Positions 1 to 6,376 of a DNA stretch of 6,801 bases are shown in pieces. The stretch is from Bacteroidota bacterium (lineage in GTDB: Bacteria > Bacteroidota > Bacteroidia > NS11-12g > UBA955): assembly GCA_008081305.1 (NCBI GenBank), contig VMCP01000068.1:1-6801 (forward strand). The letters run 5' to 3'. Each line of letters opens with the position of its first letter. Within the stretch, counting starts at the first letter, position 1. The position numbers were made by a program, and so were the translations under genes. Below the pieces are notes generated by a model. The model made no database searches. It saw nothing but the letters and a program-made list of their open reading frames with translations, and was not told where the DNA came from.

Positions 1-1589
1 AAGGGAAATTTTTACCAGAGAGTAAGCGCGGACTTCCAACACCCAAAGCCGCATTTTATAAGATGACAGGATTGGCCAGTGTTTTTCCTCGATCAAAGGA
101 ATTTGGCCGGTATCACATGAAATATCTACCAGAGTTTGAGACCAATGAAGTAGATGTACTCGCTGGAGCATTTATGATGCTTAGGAAAGAAACATTAGAT
201 AAGATTGGATTACTTGATGAGCAGTTTTTCATGTATGGTGAAGATATTGATTTATCCTACAGGATTACCTTGGGTGGATATAAGAATGTCTATTACCCTG
301 AGACGACCATCATTCATTACAAAGGAGAAAGTACAAAAAAGAGGTCCGTTAACTATGTGAAGGTCTTTTATAATGCCATGGTGCTTTTTGCAAAGAAGCA
401 TTATCCGTCTAAGAGGGCTGGACAATTCGCATTTTGGATTCAATTAGCCATTTATTTTAGGGCCTTCTTAGCTGTTTTTTTTCGAGGTATTCAGCAATTT
501 TGGTTGCCACTTGCTGAGTTCCTACTGATATATTTCGGTTATTTTGGTATCGCAAAATATTGGGAATTATATCACAAATTTGTTCCCAACTTTTACCCAC
601 TAGAATACTACCTGTTGCATATACCGGTTTATGTGATTGTAGCGCAATTAGCTGTATTTATTTCTGGAGGATATGATAAGCCCTACAGGTCGAAGCGGAT
701 ATTTAGGGGCGCGGTGGTAGGTTCATTATTGTTGTATGCTACTTATGCGTTTCTGCCGAAGGATCTTCAATTTTCCCGTGCGATTTTAGCTCTTGGTTCC
801 GCCTGGGCCGTAGGTGGTTTAATGCTCTTTCGAACTTTTTTAGCTAAAACGGGAGTGGCACCCTTAGTTTGGACCGCCCCGATGGGTAAACGGATTGCGG
901 TTGTGGCTTCGCCAAAGGAGCTGAAACGAATTGGAGCACTATTGGATGGCAGTGAAGTAAATCACCAGCTTTTGGTGAGTGTTTCTCCTGGAAATGATAG
1001 GCTAGAGTCATCTGTAGGTTCTTTTACCCAGCTCCCTGAGGTAGTAGAAATTTACAATATAGATGTGATTATTTTTAGTGCAAAAGAGGTGAGGGCATCG
1101 GATATCATTCAAATGATGTCGGAACTCTCAGAAGAGGAAGTTGAACTTAAAATCGCACCCGATAAGGGAGAGTTTATTATTGGTTCGAATTCGAAAAATG
1201 AACCGGGAGAGTTGTTTACACTCGATGTAAAGTATGCGCTTTCTGAGCGTTATAATAAGCGCAGGAAACGCATCTTCGATGTGATATTCTCTGTTCTTTT
1301 GTTAATGGGTTTGATCTTTCCATTTTTATATCTGAATAAAAAGCTTCGACAACTTTTTGGACAGTTATTTAGTGTGTTGGCAGGTAATAAAACGTGGGTG
1401 AGTTATGAGGGGCTGAACACCTCTGAACTATTACCTAAGTTGAGAAGTGGAGTGGTATATTCAAGTGGTCCATGGACCAACAGTAAATTCGAAGGAGATG
1501 TGAATCATGTCTATGCCAAGGAATATACTGTTAGTCGAGACGTTTATATTCTCTGGGAGTTTCTAAAGGGCCGGCATGCAAATGATTAG
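1..1589 (+). CDS. Membrane glycosyltransferase family 2 fused to a degenerate sugar-phosphotransferase-like half (5' end outside window)
   Basis: The reading frame is open from base 3 without a start, and the 20 codons before the first ATG (base 63) are typical GT2 sequence, so the gene begins left of the window. The visible GT2 part contains VDVLAGAFMMLRK and the YGEDIDLSYRI block (the ED pair at bases 240-245), where family 2 enzymes carry the catalytic base. It should transfer a sugar from a nucleotide donor, probably in O-antigen or exopolysaccharide synthesis; the substrate is unknown. After it come about five hydrophobic segments (roughly bases 420-860), then a soluble Rossmann-like stretch (about 885-1160), then KRRKRIFD plus a helix (1257-1330). 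This order resembles WbaP/WcaJ-type polyprenyl-phosphate sugar transferases, but the catalytic block expected after the helix is absent and only a short NKTWVSYEG...YAKEY tail follows. The last codons overlap the histidine kinase start by 14 bases. The GT2 call is firm; the degenerate second half is inferred from layout. Confidence 0.88.
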   Translation, partial: GKFLPESKRGLPTPKAAFYKMTGLASVFPRSKEFGRYHMKYLPEFETNEVDVLAGAFMMLRKETLDKIGLLDEQFFMYGEDIDLSYRITLGGYKNVYYPETTIIHYKGESTKKRSVNYVKVFYNAMVLFAKKHYPSKRAGQFAFWIQLAIYFRAFLAVFFRGIQQFWLPLAEFLLIYFGYFGIAKYWELYHKFVPNFYPLEYYLLHIPVYVIVAQLAVFISGGYDKPYRSKRIFRGAVVGSLLLYATYAFLPKDLQFSRAILALGSAWAVGGLMLFRTFLAKTGVAPLVWTAPMGKRIAVVASPKELKRIGALLDGSEVNHQLLVSVSPGNDRLESSVGSFTQLPEVVEIYNIDVIIFSAKEVRASDIIQMMSELSEEEVELKIAPDKGEFIIGSNSKNEPGELFTLDVKYALSERYNKRRKRIFDVIFSVLLLMGLIFPFLYLNKKLRQLFGQLFSVLAGNKTWVSYEGLNTSELLPKLRSGVVYSSGPWTNSKFEGDVNHVYAKEYTVSRDVYILWEFLKGRHAND

Positions 1590-2763
1590 CAAAAGGAAAA
1601 TAAACGCTTATGAACTAAAGAAGTTCATCAAGATTATCTTGCTGTTATTGGCTGTATTCATTAGCATTTTGACTTTATATCTATCTCAACGTTTAGTAAA
1701 TAAAATTGCTGTAGAAGAAACCAAAAAAATGGAAATTTGGGCGGCTGCCGAACGCGTGTTGTCTGATCCAGATGCGGAAGGTGACCTGAGTTTTTATCTA
1801 AAGATTCTTCAATCCAATGAAACCATTCCTGCTATCCTTGTGAGTAACCAAGGTAAAGTTCTTCAGTACATCAACTTGGGAAATCAAACAAGTTATTCGG
1901 AAGATGAATTACAGGATAAAATAAGAGATTTTCAACTTGAGAATGCTCCTATACGAATACCTGTTGGTGACGGTACGGTGTATAAGGTATACTATGATAA
2001 AAGCTCTGTATTAAGACAACTTGAATATTACCCTTACGTGGTTTTACTGATAGTAGCGTTATTTATGGGTGTGAGTTATTCGGCGTTTTCTTTTTCAACG
2101 CGTAACGAACAAAATCAAGTTTGGGTAGGTTTGGCGAAGGAAACTGCCCATCAATTAGGTACGCCTATTTCAAGTTTAATGGGTTGGGTAGCTTGCATTG
2201 AAAACGATATTGTTCCGGATAATGCTGCTGACGAAATGAAAAAGGATGTTGATCGCTTACAGGTCATAACAGATCGTTTTTCAAAAATTGGTTCAGAGCC
2301 TGTACTGAACGTAGTTGAGTTTAATCAGGTTGTGAATGCAGCTTTACAATACATGCAATCACGTGTTGGTAAAGGTGTTAAATTCGAGTGGTCGTTGACA
2401 GATGTAAAACTTCCGGTGAAGTTGAATATGCACCTTTTTCAATGGGTGATAGAGAACTTAGTTAAGAATAGCGTAGATGCTATGGAGGGGAACGGAGAAT
2501 TACGCTGCGAAGTAAGCGCTAAGGGAAATAAACTATACTTGGATGTAACGGATACAGGTAAAGGAATTGCCCGAAACCAAACGAAGGATATTTTTAAACC
2601 AGGGTTTACCACAAAGAGAAGAGGCTGGGGATTGGGACTTTCATTGGCCAAACGAATTGTAGAGGATTATCATAGTGGTCGTATTTTTGTAAGAGAATCT
2701 ACTCCGGGCAAGAAGACTACCATACGCGTTCAACTAACTATATGTGAATCAGATGAAGTTTAA
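1576..2763 (+). CDS. Membrane sensor histidine kinase, orphan, no HAMP domain
   Basis: This is a two-component sensor kinase of 395 residues in the inner membrane. Helices at about residues 18-37 and 152-170 enclose a periplasmic sensor region of roughly 110 residues with no domain I recognise. The cytoplasmic core follows at once, without a HAMP linker. The phosphorylation box is KETAHQLGTPISS with H192 as the likely phospho-acceptor. RFSKIGSEP follows near residue 240. The ATPase domain has the N box NLVKNSVDAM (N298), the G1 box DTGKGI (D326) and the F/G2 boxes IFKPGFTTKRRGWGLGLSLAKR (G350-G354), so the kinase looks intact. The AHQLGTP form is common in Bacteroidota kinases. The start overlaps the glycosyltransferase stop; an ATG two codons later (1582) is equally possible. 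An AAAGGG run at 1565-1570 could help initiation. No response regulator is in the window, so partner and signal are unknown. Confidence 0.93.
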   Translation: MQMISKRKINAYELKKFIKIILLLLAVFISILTLYLSQRLVNKIAVEETKKMEIWAAAERVLSDPDAEGDLSFYLKILQSNETIPAILVSNQGKVLQYINLGNQTSYSEDELQDKIRDFQLENAPIRIPVGDGTVYKVYYDKSSVLRQLEYYPYVVLLIVALFMGVSYSAFSFSTRNEQNQVWVGLAKETAHQLGTPISSLMGWVACIENDIVPDNAADEMKKDVDRLQVITDRFSKIGSEPVLNVVEFNQVVNAALQYMQSRVGKGVKFEWSLTDVKLPVKLNMHLFQWVIENLVKNSVDAMEGNGELRCEVSAKGNKLYLDVTDTGKGIARNQTKDIFKPGFTTKRRGWGLGLSLAKRIVEDYHSGRIFVRESTPGKKTTIRVQLTICESDEV

Positions 2764-3244
2764 GATCAAGATACAAGTTATGTACTTATTCATTGCTTTC
2801 TCTGTGGGGATTATGCTGATTCTGTTTAATCCAATTGTTGGTGAGTTTGTATATACAAAAGGGCAAGTTGAATACTATCGAATGTTCCAATTTTGGGGTT
2901 GTTGGGATACGGTAGGTGAGGGCCCAACCAATGGTATGGATCCCAATTACCCTCGATTGACCATGTTACTGGGTTCAATATCTTTTTCTTTTGTGGCTGG
3001 TTTCTTTTCTCACAAGCCCATTATGCAAGGAGTTCTTTCAGCTGTGGCTTTTTTATTTTCGCTTACCATTGCAATAGCCCTTGTCTATGAATATTTCCAT
3101 ATTCTACACACCATAGAACCTTATGTGTCATTTGCGACAGAAACACCGCATATCATGTGGCTTATCTTGATGCTTGTTCCCCAGGCGTTAGTCACAGCAA
3201 GTCAATACGGGGAGTTCCGCATTTGGTTCAAAAAACGTAATTAG
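2753..3244 (+). CDS. Small four-helix membrane protein of unknown function
   Basis: I do not recognise this family. The 163-residue product has four hydrophobic segments at about residues 8-29, 68-85, 92-114 and 133-152. A loop of about 38 residues between helices 1 and 2 is rich in aromatic residues and Gly/Pro, with a notable FWGCWDTVGEGPTNGMDPN stretch. The basic N-terminus (MKFKIKI) and basic C-terminus (RIWFKKRN) fit the positive-inside rule with both ends cytoplasmic, which puts that loop in the periplasm. I chose the ATG at 2753, which overlaps the kinase stop by 11 bases; a GTG at 2744 would add three residues and seems less likely. The overlap implies co-translation with the kinase, so an accessory role for that sensor is a reasonable guess, but nothing in the sequence proves it. 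Confidence 0.8.
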   Translation: MKFKIKIQVMYLFIAFSVGIMLILFNPIVGEFVYTKGQVEYYRMFQFWGCWDTVGEGPTNGMDPNYPRLTMLLGSISFSFVAGFFSHKPIMQGVLSAVAFLFSLTIAIALVYEYFHILHTIEPYVSFATETPHIMWLILMLVPQALVTASQYGEFRIWFKKRN

Positions 3245-3253
3245 GCTGAAGAT

Positions 3254-3670
3254 TTACTCGCCGTAATATTCTACGAAGTTGTTTTGTGTTTCCCAAAGGG
3301 TGATTTTATGCAGCGTTACATTCTCTGGCAAATGAGGAGCGATCCTTTGCCACATGGCAACCGCAATATTTTCTATGGATGGCATAATGCCACTAAGCCA
3401 AGGCACATCTTTGTTAAGATTCTGATGATCCAACTGATCAACTACTTGTTCATTGATGATCTTCTTTAATATCTTTAAATCCATGACTAAGCCCGTTTTG
3501 GGATCTGGTGAACCTTTCACGGCTACGTATAAGTCAAAATTGTGCCCATGAAAGTTTGGATTGGCACACTTACCAAACATTTCAAAATTTTCTTCCTCGG
3601 ATAACTCAGGAATCCAAAGTTGATGTGCGGCATTGAAATGTGCTTTTCTGCTAATGTAGAGAATCGGCAT
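3254..3670 (-). CDS. 6-pyruvoyl-tetrahydropterin synthase / 6-carboxytetrahydropterin synthase family (QueD/PTPS)
   Basis: This zinc enzyme of the COG0720 fold acts on dihydroneopterin triphosphate in the cytoplasm, giving either 6-carboxytetrahydropterin (queuosine route) or 6-pyruvoyl-tetrahydropterin (biopterin route). The 138 residues cover the full family length. Zinc ligands are H16 (FNAAHQ), H41 and H43 (HGH). C35 is the catalytic cysteine, D81-H82 the LDH pair, and E127 (LWETQNN) the pterin-anchoring glutamate. The C-to-HGH spacing is CxxxxxHGH, as in animal PTPS, rather than the CxxxHGH usual in bacterial QueD. FGKCANPN, LDHQNL, DVPW and the C-terminal YYGE also recall the animal enzyme. 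Family is certain; the exact product is open. The ATG at 3670 is chosen because it starts right before the first strand (MPILYISRKAHF); an upstream TTG at 3679 lies inside a promoter-like element. The gene is last in its run, 17 bases after the desulfurase stop. Confidence 0.93.
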   Translation of the reverse strand: MPILYISRKAHFNAAHQLWIPELSEEENFEMFGKCANPNFHGHNFDLYVAVKGSPDPKTGLVMDLKILKKIINEQVVDQLDHQNLNKDVPWLSGIMPSIENIAVAMWQRIAPHLPENVTLHKITLWETQNNFVEYYGE

Positions 3671-3676
3671 GGACTG

Positions 3677-3684
3677 CAAAAATA
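3677..3684 (-). promoter_or_regulatory. Putative Bacteroidota -7 promoter element before the pterin synthase gene
   Basis: The - strand reads TATTTTTG, matching TAnnTTTG, 6 bases before the pterin synthase ATG and in the same position relative to the start as the efp element. No clear TTTG -33 box is seen upstream, within the end of the desulfurase gene. It would let the pterin gene be transcribed separately from the operon. In A+T-rich DNA one such match could be chance. Confidence 0.4.
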
Positions 3685-3687
3685 CAA

Positions 3688-4833
3688 TTAGGCTTGGTTA
3701 TTTTTCTTATACCATTTTTTTAGTTCTTCCACGGTCTTATCAATATCGTCCATGGTGTTAAATGGTCCAAAACTAAAGCGGATAGTGGTACGGTCACTAC
3801 CAGGGTTAATATGGTTGATAACGTGGCTTCCGCCAACTGCTCCACTCGAGCAAGCACTGCCACCTGAGGCTGATATACCTGCTATATCTAAGTTGAAAAG
3901 CAACATGGATCCCACATCCTTTGGTGGAAAAGAAACACTCAATACCGTATATAAGCTCTGGCCAGTAGGATCGCCATTAAATTCAATATCTTCCAATTCG
4001 GTGGTGAGCCTTTTCATCATGTGATCCTTTAATCCTGAAATATGACGGTGTTTTTCTTCCAATCGTTCGTAGGATAATTCTAGGGCTTTTGTTAATCCAA
4101 CAATACCATACACATTCTCCGTGCCACCTCGCATATCCCTTTCCTGGCTACCGCCTGTAATTTCTGGGGAAATTTTCTGTTGCCTGCTAATATATAGAAA
4201 ACCAGATCCCTTTGGACCATTGAATTTATGCGCTGCTGCGCAAATAAAATCTACGTAACCTTTGGATAAATCAAACGTATGATGGCCCATGGTTTGAACC
4301 GTGTCGCAATGAAAAAGACCGTTGTGCTCATGAACAAGATTCCCAACCGCTTCGATATCAATCATATTACCGATTTCATTATTTGCATGCATGAGACTCA
4401 CTAAAGGATGCTTGTATTTCGAGAGAAGCTCCTTCAAATGTGTCATATTTACATGGCCATCTGCCTGAATATCTACAAGGGCTAATGGGATGTTCTTCTT
4501 TTCGCAAATCTCTTCAACCGTGTGAGAAACAGCGTGGTGCTCAATAGGAGAGCTTATGATGGCATCTATTTTCATGTGTTCGCAAGCTCCTCGAAGGGCG
4601 AGGTTGTCGGCTTCGGTTCCTCCGGATGTGAAAAATATTTCAGATGGTTTACACCCTAAAAGCTTGGCTACTTTACTTCTTGATTCTTCTAAAATGTTTT
4701 TGACTTTTCTACCATGACCATGCGTAGAGCTTGGATTTCCATAGTGGTTAGCCATGATTTCAGTCATAGATTCAACCACTGCTGGATCTATAGGAGTAGT
4801 TGCTGCATTATCAAGGTAGATTCTGTTTTCCAT
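3688..4833 (-). CDS. Cysteine desulfurase, NifS/IscS type (class V aminotransferase fold)
   Basis: This PLP enzyme removes sulfur from L-cysteine, leaving alanine and a persulfide used for Fe-S clusters, tRNA thiolation or other thio-cofactors. At 381 residues it is full length. It opens with the family signature IYLDNAATTPIDP. Key residues are H99 (SPIEHHAV), the HANNEIG loop near 149-155, D177 and Q180 (HCDTVQ), the PLP-binding lysine K203 in AHKFNGPKGSG, RGGTEN at 235-240, the persulfide cysteine C328 in GGSACSSGAV, and R352 (IRFSFG) for the substrate carboxylate. All expected catalytic residues are present. The long loop around C328 places it with NifS/IscS rather than SufS. No IscU, SufE or tRNA-thiolation gene lies beside it, so its sulfur acceptor cannot be read from context. 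Its ATG shares one base with the agmatinase stop (TAATG), implying coupled translation. Confidence 0.95.
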   Translation of the reverse strand: MENRIYLDNAATTPIDPAVVESMTEIMANHYGNPSSTHGHGRKVKNILEESRSKVAKLLGCKPSEIFFTSGGTEADNLALRGACEHMKIDAIISSPIEHHAVSHTVEEICEKKNIPLALVDIQADGHVNMTHLKELLSKYKHPLVSLMHANNEIGNMIDIEAVGNLVHEHNGLFHCDTVQTMGHHTFDLSKGYVDFICAAAHKFNGPKGSGFLYISRQQKISPEITGGSQERDMRGGTENVYGIVGLTKALELSYERLEEKHRHISGLKDHMMKRLTTELEDIEFNGDPTGQSLYTVLSVSFPPKDVGSMLLFNLDIAGISASGGSACSSGAVGGSHVINHINPGSDRTTIRFSFGPFNTMDDIDKTVEELKKWYKKNNQA

Positions 4834-5732
4834 TATAAAATTTGATTGTTTTGGTGTAGATAGCCGAGAAATTTATAACAAAGCTTGGCCATGGTGAATT
4901 CGGTGATTGTATCTTGAGGACGAGGTGCGATTTCAACAATATCAAAACCCACCACCTTCTTAGATTTACTTAATTTCTTTAATAACTTTAGTCCTTGGTG
5001 CCATGTTAGCCCCCCAGGTTCAGCAGTACCAACGGCAGGAGCAACGGACGGATTAAAACCATCTGCATCAATCGTGACGTAAACGATATCACTTAGATGA
5101 GCGATGCAATCATCCATCCAATCGTCATTATCGTGGATGGTATGATCAAAATAAGTGGTTATAATATCTGAAGATTGATAAAGTTCATTTTCTTCCTTGC
5201 ACTGTGCTCTGATTCCTACTTGTACCATGGGTACGCTCATGTCGTGTACACGTGCCATCACGCTTGCATGCGAATAAGGGTTCCCTTCATAAGCATCGCG
5301 TAAATCTGAATGTGCATCAATTTGGAGTACAGATATAGAACTGTATTGGTTTTTGAATGCCTTGATAATGCCACTGCTAATGGTATGCTCTGCACCCAAG
5401 GAAATAACAAACTTGTTATCTTTTAGCAATTGCGCGGTTTGCTTATATATTAACTCAACCGCTCGCTCGTTAATAACCCCCTCGAAATTTGTGGGCTCTA
5501 AGGTGCAAACTCCCGTTTCTTTGTAAGCTTCAAGTCCTGTTTCTTCATCAAAGAATTCAACGTAATGGCTGGCATTGATCATAGCCATAGGTCCATGTTT
5601 TGAACCCTCATGGTAACTTGAAGTGTATTCATAAGGAAGTAACTGTATACAAACTTTTGAGTGGTTGTATTCAGCCAAATGTTCCTCAGGTGGTGCCAAG
5701 AAACATTGAGTTGCGTCAAGCGACTTTGGCAT
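4833..5732 (-). CDS. speB: Agmatinase (arginase/ureohydrolase family)
   Basis: The likely reaction is agmatine + water to putrescine + urea, the step after arginine decarboxylase in polyamine synthesis. The 299 residues match the family. The two-manganese site is complete: H116 in SLGAEHT, D139/H141/D143 in QIDAHSDLRD, and D222/D224 in TIDADGFNP. H155 (YSHASVM) and E267 (FDIVEIAP) occupy the usual catalytic and substrate positions. Variations from common agmatinases are GAEHT for GGEHS and DGFNPSVAP for DGLDPSxAP; neither removes a metal ligand. Specificity within this family is hard to read from sequence, so guanidinobutyrase or another ureohydrolase remains possible, but agmatinase is the best call for a bacterium of this kind. 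The gene begins one base after the efp stop and ends overlapping the desulfurase ATG, placing it in the middle of a tight operon. No arginine decarboxylase is in view. Confidence 0.87.
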   Translation of the reverse strand: MPKSLDATQCFLAPPEEHLAEYNHSKVCIQLLPYEYTSSYHEGSKHGPMAMINASHYVEFFDEETGLEAYKETGVCTLEPTNFEGVINERAVELIYKQTAQLLKDNKFVISLGAEHTISSGIIKAFKNQYSSISVLQIDAHSDLRDAYEGNPYSHASVMARVHDMSVPMVQVGIRAQCKEENELYQSSDIITTYFDHTIHDNDDWMDDCIAHLSDIVYVTIDADGFNPSVAPAVGTAEPGGLTWHQGLKLLKKLSKSKKVVGFDIVEIAPRPQDTITEFTMAKLCYKFLGYLHQNNQIL

Positions 5733-5733
5733 A

Positions 5734-6297
5734 TTAACCTTTAACGCGTTCTACGTATTCTCCGTTTCTAGTGTCAATCTTGATTTTTTCCCCTGTATCA
5801 ACGAAGAGTGGAACCATTACTTGAGCACCTCCTTCAACAGTTGCTGGCTTAAGGGTGTTGGTGGCTGTATCGCCTTTTACTCCAGGTTCGGTATAAGTAA
5901 TCTCTAATACAACGTGTTTAGGAGCTTCTGCTGATAAAGGATTATCTCCGTCAAATGCAACTGCAACCGTGTCTCCCTCTTTTATGAATTTGGCACCTGT
6001 TCCAAACATGTGCTGTGGGATATTGGTTTGCTCGTATGTTTCTGTATCCATACAAACGTAGGCATCGCCTTCCTCGTATAAATACTGTAAATCGCGAGTC
6101 TCAACTCTTACTATTTCTACGGATTCACCGCTACGGAATTTATTTTCTGTTTGTTTTCCGTCTTTAACGCGTCTCATTTTAGCCTGATAAGAAGCCTGTC
6201 CCTTACCAGGGGTACGGTGTTGCCATTCAATTACCTGAACCAATTCTCCATTGAAACGGATAAAACGACCTACTGATACATCTTGCGTGGTTGCCAT
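5734..6297 (-). CDS. efp: Translation elongation factor P
   Basis: EF-P binds between the P and E sites of the ribosome and relieves stalling at consecutive prolines. The 187 residues cover the three beta-barrel domains of the family. The domain I tip loop reads HRTPGKGQAS with lysine K32 at the tip (codon 6202-6204), the position that is post-translationally modified in many bacteria. EF-P marks further on are KFRSGESVEIVRVETRDLQYLY, MDTETYEQ and the C-terminal GDTATNTLKPATVEGGAQVMVPLFV and TGEKIKIDTRNGEYVERV blocks. A lysine tip argues against the arginine-rhamnosylation route (EarP); no EpmA/EpmB-type modification gene is visible here. The start at 6297 gives the canonical MATTxDxxxG beginning. 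It lies just downstream of a TAATTTTG element and heads the efp-speB-desulfurase-pterin run. Confidence 0.97.
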   Translation of the reverse strand: MATTQDVSVGRFIRFNGELVQVIEWQHRTPGKGQASYQAKMRRVKDGKQTENKFRSGESVEIVRVETRDLQYLYEEGDAYVCMDTETYEQTNIPQHMFGTGAKFIKEGDTVAVAFDGDNPLSAEAPKHVVLEITYTEPGVKGDTATNTLKPATVEGGAQVMVPLFVDTGEKIKIDTRNGEYVERVKG

Positions 6298-6304
6298 AAC
6301 AGCA

Positions 6305-6312
6305 CAAAATTA
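6305..6312 (-). promoter_or_regulatory. Putative Bacteroidota -7 promoter element before efp
   Basis: The - strand reads TAATTTTG, an exact match to the Bacteroidota -7 consensus TAnnTTTG, ending 7 bases before the efp ATG. I see no good TTTG -33 element at the expected distance, so the match is one-sided. If used, the mRNA would have a very short leader, which fits the lack of a Shine-Dalgarno sequence. It lies in the 79-bp gap between mtgA and efp, the only sizeable gap in this strand's gene run. Confidence 0.45.
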
Positions 6313-6376
6313 CTAAAATGACGCTAAAAGAGACATCAGCAATAAAATCTTCATATGCATTCCACATCTAATACGG

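Noticed and set aside
252..443. 63-residue open frame on the - strand inside the glycosyltransferase
   Set aside because: It lies opposite the conserved GT2 sequence; composition and lack of context mark it as a shadow frame.
63..1589. ATG at 63 as the start of the glycosyltransferase
   Set aside because: The same frame is open back to base 3 and encodes family-typical sequence (FLPESKRGLPTPKAAFYK) before it, and the catalytic N-terminal GT2 part would be missing.
2439..2651. 70-residue open frame on the - strand inside the histidine kinase
   Set aside because: It is opposite the conserved ATPase boxes (N, G1, G2), which explain the base sequence.
3284..3469. 61-residue open frame on the + strand opposite the pterin synthase
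   Set aside because: It is antisense to the zinc enzyme's conserved C-terminal half and has no features of a real protein.
3671..3679. TTG at 3679 as an upstream start for the pterin synthase
   Set aside because: It would lie inside the TATTTTTG promoter-like element; the ATG at 3670 begins exactly at the conserved first strand.
3752..4024. 90-residue open frame on the + strand opposite the cysteine desulfurase
   Set aside because: It is antisense to the strongly conserved region around C328, has no recognisable protein features and no start signals of its own.
6298..6376. Possible terminator, small RNA or riboswitch between mtgA and efp
   Set aside because: The 79 bp are A+T-rich with a short ATGCATATG-like partial palindrome but no convincing stem-loop with a T-run; only the promoter-like element is supportable.
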